Assembly: GCF_013371085.1 (NCBI RefSeq)
Contig: NZ_JABWCV010000025.1
Location: 1 to 56,577, forward strand
Source of the DNA: Vreelandella maris
Lineage (GTDB): Bacteria; Pseudomonadota; Gammaproteobacteria; Pseudomonadales; Halomonadaceae
DNA length: 56,577 nucleotides
Direction: 5' to 3'
Shown: piece by piece, positions 26,906 to 34,160 of the stretch
Layout of the letters: every line of letters begins with the position of its first letter
How positions within the stretch are numbered: position 1 is the first letter of the stretch
Notes under the pieces: model-generated
Databases searched by the model: none
What the model saw: only the letters and a program-made list of their open reading frames with translations
Told to the model about the DNA's origin: nothing
Made by a program: the position numbers and the translations under genes

Positions 26906-28171
26906 ATGCCAAATACCGTTATTGAGCAGGCGCCCGCGCAAGTGCAAGCACCCTTTGATGTCGCCCGTCTGCGTCAGGATTTTCCGGTACTTGCCCGTGA
27001 AGTGCACGGCAAGCCGCTAATCTATTTAGACAACGCGGCGACTAGCCAGACGCCTCAACAGGTGATTGACGTCTTCAGCGATTATTACTCACGCTATAAC
27101 GCCAATATTCACCGTGGGCTGCATACCCTTGCCGATGAGGCAACGGCGGCGTTTGAAGGCACGCGTCACAAGGTGCGGGCGTTTCTCAACGCGGAAGATG
27201 CGCGTCAGATCATCTTTACCCGCGGTACCACGGAAGCCATCAACTTGGTCGTGCAGAGCTGGGGACGTAAAAACCTAGCACCTGGCGATGAAGTGCTGAT
27301 CTCAATGTTGGAGCACCACTCCAATATTGTGCCCTGGCAACTGTTGGCCGCCGAGATCGGGTTTACCATTAAAGTGATTCCCGTTGAGGCCAATGGCGCA
27401 TTGGATATGGCTGCTTATCGCGCACTGCTGAGTGAGAGTACAAAGCTGGTAGCGGTCAATCATGTCTCTAATGCGCTAGGGACCATTAACCCTGTGCAGG
27501 AAATGGCGGCACTTGCTCACCAGCACGGCGCCTTGATTCTGATTGATGGCGCCCAAGCTGCCCCTCATCAGGTAGTCGATGTGCAGGCGATTGATGCTGA
27601 CTTTTACGCCTTCTCGGGCCACAAAGTGTATGGGCCAACCGGCGTAGGCGTGCTGTATGGCAAGCAGGCTTTGCTGGAGGCGATGCCGCCTTGGCAGGGC
27701 GGCGGTGAGATGATTAAAACCGTCTCTTTCGGTGCAGGCACCACCTTCGCCGATTTTCCGCACAAGTTTGAAGCCGGAACGCCCGCCATTGCGGAAGTCA
27801 TTGCGCTGGGGCGTGCACTTGAGTGGGTAGAAAGCGTTGGTGTTGCTGCTATCGGCGAGTGGGAAGGGCAGTTGCTTGACCGCGCGACGCAAGCGGCTGG
27901 ACGAATCGATGGGCTGCGTATCTTAGGCACCGCACCGCAAAAAGCAGGCGTGTTGTCGTTTGTGGTGGAAGGGGCGCATTCGCAAGACATCGGCTTATTG
28001 ATAGATCAACTCGGCGTGGCTATTCGAACCGGCCACCACTGCGCGCAGCCCTTGCTGCATCATTTCGGAGTCGATGCGACGTGCCGTGCTTCATTTGCTG
28101 CGTATAATACGTTCGAAGAAGTGGATAGCTTTATTGAAGCACTCAATCGTGTCATTGGTATGGTGCGTTAA
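26906..28171 (+). CDS. sufS: SufS, group II cysteine desulfurase
   Basis: PLP-dependent enzyme that releases sulfur from cysteine as a persulfide for cluster assembly. Motifs: LDNAATSQTP near the N-terminus, the HHSN segment of LEHHSNIVPW, the PLP lysine K240 in SGHKVYGPTG, and the active-site C379 in RTGHHCAQPLL. ATG at 26906 with GAGGAG upstream gives 421 residues; a TTG one codon earlier (26903) is not needed. SufS normally needs SufE or SufU as activator; neither is in this operon. Confidence 0.96.
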   Translation: MPNTVIEQAPAQVQAPFDVARLRQDFPVLAREVHGKPLIYLDNAATSQTPQQVIDVFSDYYSRYNANIHRGLHTLADEATAAFEGTRHKVRAFLNAEDARQIIFTRGTTEAINLVVQSWGRKNLAPGDEVLISMLEHHSNIVPWQLLAAEIGFTIKVIPVEANGALDMAAYRALLSESTKLVAVNHVSNALGTINPVQEMAALAHQHGALILIDGAQAAPHQVVDVQAIDADFYAFSGHKVYGPTGVGVLYGKQALLEAMPPWQGGGEMIKTVSFGAGTTFADFPHKFEAGTPAIAEVIALGRALEWVESVGVAAIGEWEGQLLDRATQAAGRIDGLRILGTAPQKAGVLSFVVEGAHSQDIGLLIDQLGVAIRTGHHCAQPLLHHFGVDATCRASFAAYNTFEEVDSFIEALNRVIGMVR

Positions 28172-28177
28172 GGTCGG

Positions 28178-28204
28178 TTCTTTAAGGCCAGCTCTTTGAA
28201 GAAC
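28178..28204 (+). repeat. Intercistronic repeat copy 2 (sufS-sufT)
   Basis: TTCTTTAAGGCCAGCTCTTT and the following 7 bases lie shortly after the sufS stop and resemble the sufD-sufS spacer. A further GAAGAACG/CGTTTTT-like tail follows before the sufT ATG. Confidence 0.6.
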
Positions 28205-28220
28205 GTTTTTAAGGACAGAT

Positions 28221-28790
28221 ATGGATCTTGAGCAAGTAGCCAGTCTCGAACGGGGTCAACAGTTGCCGCTCCAGCGCGATGTGGAGGCTATTGCCATTCC
28301 GTTTGGTAGTACGGAAACGCTCGTTGAAGATAGCGTAGTCAGCGTCATGCAGGCTAAAGGTAGCTCGGTGAGCGTCGGTTTTGAGGGGCGCCTGTACTTG
28401 ATTGAGGGGAGCAACCTTGATGCGCTGGGGCTTGAGTCGTTGCCCCGCCCCACACTACCTGAAACTGCCAGTGAAGAGGAAATCGAGCAGTTTGTGTGGG
28501 ATCAGTTACGCACCTGCTTCGATCCAGAGATCCCCGTCAATATTGTTGATTTGGGCCTAGTTTACGGCTGCCGCATTGAGCGCCTGATCAGCGGCGAGCG
28601 CATTGCGACTATTCGTATGACGCTAACCGCCCCGGGATGCGGTATGGGCGATGTTATTGCAGCGGATGCGCGCAATAAGATTCTTGGTGCACCGCAGATC
28701 AGCAAAGTACACACCGAGATAGTCTTCAGTCCCCCCTGGAGCCGTGACATGATGAGTGACGAGGCCAAGCTTGAACTCGGCATGTTCTAA
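28221..28790 (+). CDS. sufT: SufT, DUF59-type Fe-S assembly factor
   Basis: A 189-residue protein combining an N-terminal SufT-specific region (residues 1-~85) with a DUF59/MIP18-like domain: WDQLRTCFDPEIPVNIVDLGLVYG at ~94-117 and TLTAPGCGMGDVIA with a conserved cysteine near 147. SufT proteins help maturation of particular Fe-S proteins when demand is high. AAGGACAG precedes the ATG. It is the last suf gene; a 12-bp palindrome CCCCAGCTGGGG follows, then sanA 18 bases after the stop. Confidence 0.92.
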   Translation: MDLEQVASLERGQQLPLQRDVEAIAIPFGSTETLVEDSVVSVMQAKGSSVSVGFEGRLYLIEGSNLDALGLESLPRPTLPETASEEEIEQFVWDQLRTCFDPEIPVNIVDLGLVYGCRIERLISGERIATIRMTLTAPGCGMGDVIAADARNKILGAPQISKVHTEIVFSPPWSRDMMSDEAKLELGMF

Positions 28791-28802
28791 CCCCAGCTGG
28801 GG
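28791..28802. repeat. Perfect 12-bp palindrome after sufT
   Basis: CCCCAGCTGGGG lies between the sufT stop and the sanA start. As RNA it could not form a stable loop, so it is more likely a DNA-binding site or chance; its GGGG half is the ribosome-site region of sanA. Confidence 0.6.
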
Positions 28803-28808
28803 AACTGG

Positions 28809-29531
28809 ATGCATAACCTCTTGTTGAAATGGTTAAAGCGCTTACTAATGTCGCTAGGAGCACTGTCGCTGCTGGCGACATTGCTGTTTATAGGTGGCAA
28901 TTTTTGGGTGCTCGCGACGACAGCTGCTTATATCGAACGTCAACCGCAGCAGTGCCGTCCCGCGAGTGTGGGAGTCGTCTTCGGTACTTCTCACTGGACG
29001 CGCAGCGGTGTTCGGAATCCGCACTTTCATGCGCGAATGCGTACTGCGGCCACCTTGATTGAACAGTCCCAGGTCGAGCATCTGTTGCTGTCTGGAGATA
29101 ATCGTACCCAAGCGTATAACGAGCCACGAGCGATGTGGCGCGAGCTTTATCGGCGCGGCGTTGCATCAGAGCAATTGACCATGGATTTTGCGGGCTTTAG
29201 CACTTATGACACCCTTGCGCGGGCACGGGATGTGTTTCAGTTGGATAAAGCGCTACTGATTACCCAGAGCTGGCACCTTCCCCGCGCGGTGTACATTGGA
29301 CGTGCGTTGGGGATGGATGTTACTGGCTGCGTGGCGGATGATGCCACGGTGGGAGTCGAGTGGCGGTTAAAACTGCGCGAGTGGGCAGCGCGTGTGGCTA
29401 CCCTGGGCGATCTGTATCTATGGGGCAGGGAGCCCTATTTCCTCGGCACTCCAGAGCCCATAGAGTTTAAGAAGCGTGCGCCCATCGAGCTAATTCTGCC
29501 GTCACTAAACGAACGCTTTTCGGCACCCTAG
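28809..29531 (+). CDS. sanA: SanA/YdcF/ElyC family envelope protein
   Basis: A 240-residue inner-membrane-anchored protein with one N-terminal hydrophobic segment (about residues 12-37) and a DUF218 domain outside: SVGVVFGTSHWTRSG, HFHARMRTAATLIEQ, HLLLSGDNRT, FAGFSTYDTLARARDVF, LLITQSWHLPRAVYIGRALG. In E. coli SanA affects envelope exclusion of vancomycin at high temperature; the molecular activity is unresolved. It starts 18 bases after sufT and may read through from the suf operon. The 3' end overlaps the convergent 148-residue gene by four bases. Confidence 0.9.
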   Translation: MHNLLLKWLKRLLMSLGALSLLATLLFIGGNFWVLATTAAYIERQPQQCRPASVGVVFGTSHWTRSGVRNPHFHARMRTAATLIEQSQVEHLLLSGDNRTQAYNEPRAMWRELYRRGVASEQLTMDFAGFSTYDTLARARDVFQLDKALLITQSWHLPRAVYIGRALGMDVTGCVADDATVGVEWRLKLREWAARVATLGDLYLWGREPYFLGTPEPIEFKKRAPIELILPSLNERFSAP

Positions 29532-29974
29532 CGTTGCGTTTTGCGCTTTTGCAGCGCATAGAGCTCGCGAATCAGTTTACGGCACCCCCGCATGCATTCC
29601 TCTACCACCGGTTCGATGGGATCAGGTAGCGGATGGGTAAAGAGCGAAGAGAGCGCTTGCATCAATACACGCTCTTGCTCTAATAACTCATTGATCAATA
29701 CTTGGCTATCGTTACCTACGAAGCTTTTTAGACGGCTCCAAAGCCATAAAAAGTCATCGCGTTCAACGTCTGCATCCCGAGGCAGCATTTTCAAATGCGC
29801 ACGGGCAAGCTCCTGCAATTTACGCATCTGCTTAAGCCGCTCAGTATAATGCGGCTTTAAAGCGTCGCGCAGTGAGGGGCGCAGGCGTTCGATATTGTCT
29901 TGGAAATAATCAATGCTATCGGCCAGCGCTTCCAATACGCTGTCCATCGCCACTTGGCGATTATCGAGAAACAT
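29528..29974 (-). CDS. Hypothetical all-helical protein, 148 residues
   Basis: I do not recognise a named family. The product is soluble and almost entirely alpha-helical, rich in Leu, Glu, Arg and Gln, with long amphipathic helices (SVLEALADSIDYFQDNIERL, DALKPHYTERLKQMRKLQEL, VLINELLEQERVLMQAL) that could pack as a four-helix bundle. Two cysteines occur near the C-terminus (EECMRGCRK). A strong AAGGAGGT site precedes the ATG. It is downstream of rimK on the same strand (gap 87 bases) and may be part of the rimB-rimK transcript; its 3' end meets sanA head-on. Confidence 0.7.
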   Translation of the reverse strand: MFLDNRQVAMDSVLEALADSIDYFQDNIERLRPSLRDALKPHYTERLKQMRKLQELARAHLKMLPRDADVERDDFLWLWSRLKSFVGNDSQVLINELLEQERVLMQALSSLFTHPLPDPIEPVVEECMRGCRKLIRELYALQKRKTQR

Positions 29975-30061
29975 GAGCGTCTACCTCCTTCGGTGACGCA
30001 GATTGTGGGGGGGACAGCGTCGATTTGCCACCCCCGAATCGGATTATTTTAAGATTTTGCC

Positions 30062-30970
30062 TTAGCCTTTAGGCTTGGGCGGCGCTTTACGAGCTGGGGC
30101 GGCATTTCTTTCAATGTGCTCAATGATCATGCCCGCAATATCCTTGCCGGTGGCGTTCTCAATGCCCTGCAAACCAGGCGAAGAGTTAACCTCCATAATC
30201 ACCGGGCCGTGATTTGAGCGTAACAAGTCGACACCGGCAACGCGCAGACCCATGGCCTTGGCTGCACGAATCGCCGTTGAACGCTCTTCAGGAGTGATTC
30301 GGATCACGCTGGCGGAGCCCCCGCGGTGTAGGTTCGAGCGGAATTCACCATCCGCCGCCTGACGCTTCATCGAAGCCACGACTTTATCGCCGATCACTAA
30401 GCAGCGAATATCAGCACCGCGTGCTTCCTTAATGTACTCCTGAACCATGATATTGGCTTTCATACCCATGAAGGCCTGAATGACTGATTCCGCCGCCTGG
30501 TTCGTTTCCGCTAACACCACGCCAATTCCCTGGGTGCCTTCAAGCAGCTTAATCACCAGCGGGGCGCCTTTGACCATGGTGATCAAGTCAGGAATATCGT
30601 CCGGAGAGTGCGCAAAGCCGGTAATCGGTAGCCCCAGCCCTTTGCGTGACAATAGCTGAAGTGAGCGTAGTTTGTCCCGCGAGCGTGTAATTGAAACGTT
30701 ATCGTTGATAACGTAGGTGCCCATCATCTCGAACTGGCGTAACAGCGCACACCCATAAAAGGTCACCGACGCACCAATGCGGGGGATGACCGCATCAAAG
30801 TGCTCAATTTCTTGACCTTTATAGTGAATCGAAGGGTGGTGGGAGGTAATGCTCATATAGCAGCGCAGCGTGTCCACCACACGAGCGGTATGCCCACGCT
30901 GCTCTGCAGCTTCAACCAGACGGCGTGTAGAGTACAAATTACGGTTGCGCGATAGCAGAGCGATATGCAT
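30062..30970 (-). CDS. rimK: RimK, ribosomal protein S6 glutamate ligase
   Basis: ATP-grasp enzyme that adds glutamates to the C-terminus of ribosomal protein S6, and in pseudomonads alters translation output and niche adaptation. The 302 residues open with [26 protein letters not shown] text ([14 protein letters not shown]), and carry ATP-grasp landmarks: [34 protein letters not shown], and the Mg-binding [14 protein letters not shown]. The tail is basic and Pro-rich (RKAPPKPKG). It lies 43 bases after rimB. In pseudomonads RimK is tuned by RimA (c-di-GMP phosphodiesterase) and RimB; rimA is not seen here. Confidence 0.95.
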   Translation of the reverse strand: MHIALLSRNRNLYSTRRLVEAAEQRGHTARVVDTLRCYMSITSHHPSIHYKGQEIEHFDAVIPRIGASVTFYGCALLRQFEMMGTYVINDNVSITRSRDKLRSLQLLSRKGLGLPITGFAHSPDDIPDLITMVKGAPLVIKLLEGTQGIGVVLAETNQAAESVIQAFMGMKANIMVQEYIKEARGADIRCLVIGDKVVASMKRQAADGEFRSNLHRGGSASVIRITPEERSTAIRAAKAMGLRVAGVDLLRSNHGPVIMEVNSSPGLQGIENATGKDIAGMIIEHIERNAAPARKAPPKPKG

Positions 30971-31013
30971 GTAGGGGACTCCGAGTCTAAATAAAGGCGG
31001 CTAATAAAAGGGG

Positions 31014-31454
31014 TTAAGGCTCACCGTGCAAAAATGCCGCACCGGGTGCAATTAGCAGGCGGCGCATAGCGCGGCGTCCTAATAACATTGGGTGGCGCAT
31101 ATTGCTGCGGTCAGTCAGGGTCAGTTCAACCGGAAAATTCAAATCACCCATTTGCATTGGGGTACGTATTACATAGCGCCACTCGCTATGTCCGTTTGAA
31201 CTGGTGACTCGGCGTCGATCATGTAAATGTAGACTGTAGCGATGGGCGGGTGTAGTTGGCCCAGCGCTGTGGGTAATAAAACTTACCCATAGTTGACCAT
31301 GTTCATCTTCATGTGTCTCTATCTCTTCTGCATGCAGGGCAGAAGTACGCGCACCAGTGTCTGCTTTACAGCACAGGTGAAGCCCTAGCTCAGGTAACGT
31401 CACCATTTCACGGCGTCCAATGACCGCCTTGGCCTGATAGGGTAATTCCTTCAC
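31014..31454 (-). CDS. rimB: RimB-type retropepsin-like protease
   Basis: A 146-residue single-domain aspartic-protease-fold protein (RimK/LysX-associated, DUF785/Asp_protease group). The catalytic motif is CKADTGARTSALHA near residue 29 (D-T-G), and MLLGRRAMRRLL is the second family landmark. With RimK it controls the length of poly-glutamate tails on S6 by proteolysis. ATG at 31454 has AAGGAGTG upstream. It is directly before rimK in the same operon. Confidence 0.9.
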   Translation of the reverse strand: MKELPYQAKAVIGRREMVTLPELGLHLCCKADTGARTSALHAEEIETHEDEHGQLWVSFITHSAGPTTPAHRYSLHLHDRRRVTSSNGHSEWRYVIRTPMQMGDLNFPVELTLTDRSNMRHPMLLGRRAMRRLLIAPGAAFLHGEP

Positions 31455-31490
31455 GGCTCACTCCTTGCAATTAAAAATGACAACATCAAA

Positions 31491-32528
31491 TCAAGCCTTT
31501 CTCTGCGACATCATCATGCTCAAACGGTGTTGAATAGAAGAGCCTTCGGGCGCATCACGCATGGCCATCATGACCGGTAAACGTAGCCGTGGGATGAGAG
31601 CAAGATCACGCACTACCGCGGCAAAATCAGTACGCTCATCTTCCGCCAAACGCTGTAGAAAAAGAGGTAAGCGCTCAGCGTCTTCAAGATACACCCAGCC
31701 ACGCCCGGCTATGGCAGCCAGCATATCCGGCCCACAAACTGTGGTGTCTTTAAGTAAAGCGGAGTACCAATTGCCCACCGCTATTGCATTCGTATTACCC
31801 ACAGCGCGCAGGCAAGCACATAAGGTTTCAATGTCGCCCGCTTGTGCGGCGGCTTCGCCACGACGTTGCAGCGCGTCGACTAATGCCTGTGGCAGTGCCT
31901 GGTGCTCTAAACAGTAGCACACGGAGTTAATAACGGCGGTAGGTAGGTCAGGCAGTCTCAGCGCTAACGTGTCCGCGTCGGGCGATTCCATACGAACGAC
32001 GTAATCGGCAATTCCCTGTAATCCCAATGCCTGCCAATCAATCGCTTGCTGGCCACTCAAGTAATCCTCAACCGGCTCAAAATGCTGGCTGGCAGGTAGC
32101 CCTGCGTCAGAAGTGGCACGGGCATTGAGTATCGCTTGAAAGGTAACGCTGGGCGTAAAGGCGAGGGGATTATCCTTCATTAAGTGGTCCACGTCCGCTG
32201 TTTCTTCACGTCCCACCTGAGAAACAGCTCGACCTAATGTTTCCAGCAGACGATTTAAAAACGCATCACGCTGAGCAGGGGCAAGCATTCCCTGTTCATC
32301 TAGTGGCAGCGCTAAAAACCAAATGGCAGGTTCGGGCATATCCCCCAAACGGAACAGAATGGCTAAACGTGCTTGGCCTTGCCAAGGTTCTGGCCACGCC
32401 AGTTCGCCACGCTCAAAGGCGGCGAGGGACTCCCGTGGGCAGGCGACCACATGGCGGCCCATATGGTAAAGGGAAACCTCTGCGCCGCTGCGGGTAAAAA
32501 ACTCATCAAGGGTTTGAATCGGTTGCAT
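31491..32528 (-). CDS. DUF3549 family protein
   Basis: A 345-residue cytosolic protein of the DUF3549 family from pseudomonads and relatives. The N-terminus has QTLDEFFTRSGAEVSLYHMGRHVV and continues with RLAILFRLGD and PAIWFLALPLDEQGML. The C-terminal half is helical and repeat-like (CLEHQALPQALVDALQRRG, VAVGNWYSALLKD, VVRDLALIPRLRLPVMMAMRDAP), suggesting an all-alpha protein-interaction domain. No catalytic motif is visible. AAGGA precedes the ATG. It is upstream of rimB by 36 bases, so a DUF3549-rimB-rimK unit is plausible. Confidence 0.85.
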   Translation of the reverse strand: MQPIQTLDEFFTRSGAEVSLYHMGRHVVACPRESLAAFERGELAWPEPWQGQARLAILFRLGDMPEPAIWFLALPLDEQGMLAPAQRDAFLNRLLETLGRAVSQVGREETADVDHLMKDNPLAFTPSVTFQAILNARATSDAGLPASQHFEPVEDYLSGQQAIDWQALGLQGIADYVVRMESPDADTLALRLPDLPTAVINSVCYCLEHQALPQALVDALQRRGEAAAQAGDIETLCACLRAVGNTNAIAVGNWYSALLKDTTVCGPDMLAAIAGRGWVYLEDAERLPLFLQRLAEDERTDFAAVVRDLALIPRLRLPVMMAMRDAPEGSSIQHRLSMMMSQRKA

Positions 32529-32841
32529 GACATCCTTCCGCGTTGCAAGCCTGCACTCTACCTTGATGATGGGTCACTGTCAGCCGCCGAGGCGGATAAA
32601 TACCGGCCAACGGGTATGTCTTACATGACAGTGTGGTTAAAAAGTAAACAACTGTGCGAAAGCCCCATGAGAGCAAGCGCTGCGACACCTTTCCATAGTT
32701 TATCCACAGGCTCGTGCAGGTTTTCTGTGAGTCTATGGATAACTCTTCACAAGTGACCTTGATTGGCAAGCAGCCAGCCGAATGGGGATAATAGTAATAA
32801 GATACGCTTTTTCATTTTTCGAGGTAGTTACAAACGACGTT
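32529..32841. promoter_or_regulatory. 313-base divergent regulatory region (DUF3549 / yqcC)
   Basis: No gene is seen here. It holds two DnaA-box-like sequences in opposite orientation: TTATCCACA (32700-32708), a perfect consensus, and TATGGATAA (32734-32742), the reverse complement of TTATCCATA. Promoters for the divergent genes must lie here, but I could not single them out. Confidence 0.5.
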
Positions 32842-33174
32842 ATGAGTACTTTTCAACCGCTACAGACAGCACTTCTAGAACTTGAAGCCGCGATGAAAGC
32901 CGCCGATCTATGGCGTATGCCGACACCTGACGCTGATGCATTCGCCAGCCAGCAGCCGTTTTGCATTGACACGATGTCGCTGCCTCAATGGGTGCGCTTT
33001 GTATTCATTGCTCGCTTAAACGCCTTAATTGAGGCCCGTGCCGCCATGCCCGCCAAGTGCGAAGTGGCTCCCGCTGTGGCCGCGTATTTGCAGCAGGAGA
33101 AAACACCTGCACATCATCAATTGCTTGTTGTACACGCGGTAGAGAAAGTTGACCAGTTAGTCACTGAAAGCTGA
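32842..33174 (+). CDS. yqcC: YqcC family protein
   Basis: A 110-residue helical protein of the YqcC/DUF446 family, which in E. coli sits next to truC. Typical text: LLELEAAMKAADLW near residue 9, FCIDTMSLPQWVRFVFIARLNALIE-type core (SLPQWVRFVF), and a C-terminal HQLLVVHAVEKVDQL. The ATG at 32842 is chosen over the in-frame 32782 start because the family begins at this point; the ribosome site is weak. No truC neighbour is present. It ends before a bidirectional terminator shared with ompW. Confidence 0.88.
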   Translation: MSTFQPLQTALLELEAAMKAADLWRMPTPDADAFASQQPFCIDTMSLPQWVRFVFIARLNALIEARAAMPAKCEVAPAVAAYLQQEKTPAHHQLLVVHAVEKVDQLVTES

Positions 33175-33205
33175 ACAGTATTTAAAGGTGAAAGCGGTTT
33201 AAAAT

Positions 33206-33233
33206 ACAAAGCCTGCCGCAAGGCAGGCTTTGT
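33206..33233. terminator. Bidirectional terminator between yqcC and ompW
   Basis: A 12-bp perfect stem (ACAAAGCCTGCC / GGCAGGCTTTGT) with a 4-base loop GCAA lies between the convergent genes. Neither side has a full T tract, but both have T-rich flanks (TTTGTAAATT on +, TTTGTATTTT on -). Confidence 0.75.
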
Positions 33234-33267
33234 AAATTACATCTGTCATAACGCTTTTGAAGGCGGC

Positions 33268-33891
33268 TTAGAAACGGTAGCTGAGGCCCGCCATTACCAC
33301 TACTGGGTCGATCTCAACGGTGCCCGCCTCTGCACCGCCCACCTTGGCATCGGAATCGATATCGATATACCACGCCGCAGCATTTAACGCCCAATGTTCA
33401 TCAATCAGCAGATCGATACCGACTTGACCCGCTGCGCCCCAGGAGTCGTCAAGCTCCAATGACGCGCCGATATCGGTTTTTTCGTCAGAGAAGAGAGTGT
33501 AGTTAATACCTGCGCCGACATAAGGCTGAACACGGGCCTCGGTACCCCCTAACGGGTAGTACTGTAATGTGAGGGTAGGTGGCAAGTGCTTGGTAGAGCC
33601 ATCGGTCACGCCTTCCACTTGCAGGTCGTGTTTGAAGGGTAGTGCGGCCAGCAGCTCGACGCCCATCTTGTCGTGGAAGCGATAGCCTAGCGTGAAGGCA
33701 AAATTCGTCTCTGCATCGACATTAACATCGGCGCCTAATATCTCACCGTTATTGCTTGTCGGGTCCACTTTTGCAACACCCACGCGGGTAAAAAAGTCAC
33801 CCGCGCCATAGGCGAATACCTGGCTGCTGGTCATCAAAGCCGCAGCGGCAATACTGGAAACGAGTAGGGTGGGAAGGGCGGCTTTACGCAT
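33268..33891 (-). CDS. ompW: OmpW family outer membrane protein
   Basis: An eight-stranded outer-membrane beta-barrel of 207 residues. A signal peptide ends at about residue 27 (SSQVFA), followed by GDFFTRVGVAKVDPTS, alternating beta strands (NFAFTLGYRFHDKMGVELLAALPF; PTLTLQYYPLGG; VQPYVGAGINYTLF) and the barrel-insertion C-terminus GLSYRF. OmpW proteins pass small hydrophobic molecules and respond to salt, iron and oxygen stress; salt response would suit a halophile. Its upstream region has a weak FNR-like box (33980-33993). Confidence 0.93.
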   Translation of the reverse strand: MRKAALPTLLVSSIAAAALMTSSQVFAYGAGDFFTRVGVAKVDPTSNNGEILGADVNVDAETNFAFTLGYRFHDKMGVELLAALPFKHDLQVEGVTDGSTKHLPPTLTLQYYPLGGTEARVQPYVGAGINYTLFSDEKTDIGASLELDDSWGAAGQVGIDLLIDEHWALNAAAWYIDIDSDAKVGGAEAGTVEIDPVVVMAGLSYRF

Positions 33892-33953
33892 GAGTTGACT
33901 CCTAGTGGCATTGCTAAGCGGCTATGGATAAGCCACTTCATGATGTTTAAGAG

Positions 33954-33993
33954 TTTAATAAAGAGGTGGTCACTGGTTATTGATCTAGGGCAA
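33954..33993 (-). promoter_or_regulatory. Possible FNR/ANR-like site upstream of ompW
   Basis: On the - strand TTGCCCTAGATCAA (33993-33980) matches TTGAT-N4-ATCAA at 8 of 10 positions. A -10-like TATTAA is at 33959-33954, placing the box centre near -39.5, slightly closer than the usual -41.5. E. coli ompW is FNR-activated, which makes this worth noting. Confidence 0.35.
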
Positions 33994-34046
33994 GGGTGGG
34001 CTGCCTTAACGCCAGATTCGTTATTCATAACATGAACGGCAGGCAT

Positions 34047-34069
34047 AAAAAGGCCACCCGAAGGTGGCC
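34047..34069 (-). terminator. putP terminator
   Basis: GGCCACC / GGTGGCC stem with a 4-base TTCG-type loop, followed on the - strand by TTTTT, about 90 bases after the putP stop. Confidence 0.9.
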
Positions 34070-34160
34070 CGATCACATACAGCGCAGAAGGGCTGTAATG
34101 TAGAGACCTTCCTGTTGTCGATATATCTGACACGCAAAGGTCTCATGAACAACTTATTGG

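Noticed and set aside
28791..28802. CCCCAGCTGGGG as a terminator of sufT
   Set aside because: No loop and no T run; it cannot form a standard intrinsic terminator.
32700..32742. A replication origin suggested by DnaA-box-like sequences
   Set aside because: Only two boxes, no AT-rich unwinding element, and none of the usual origin genes nearby.
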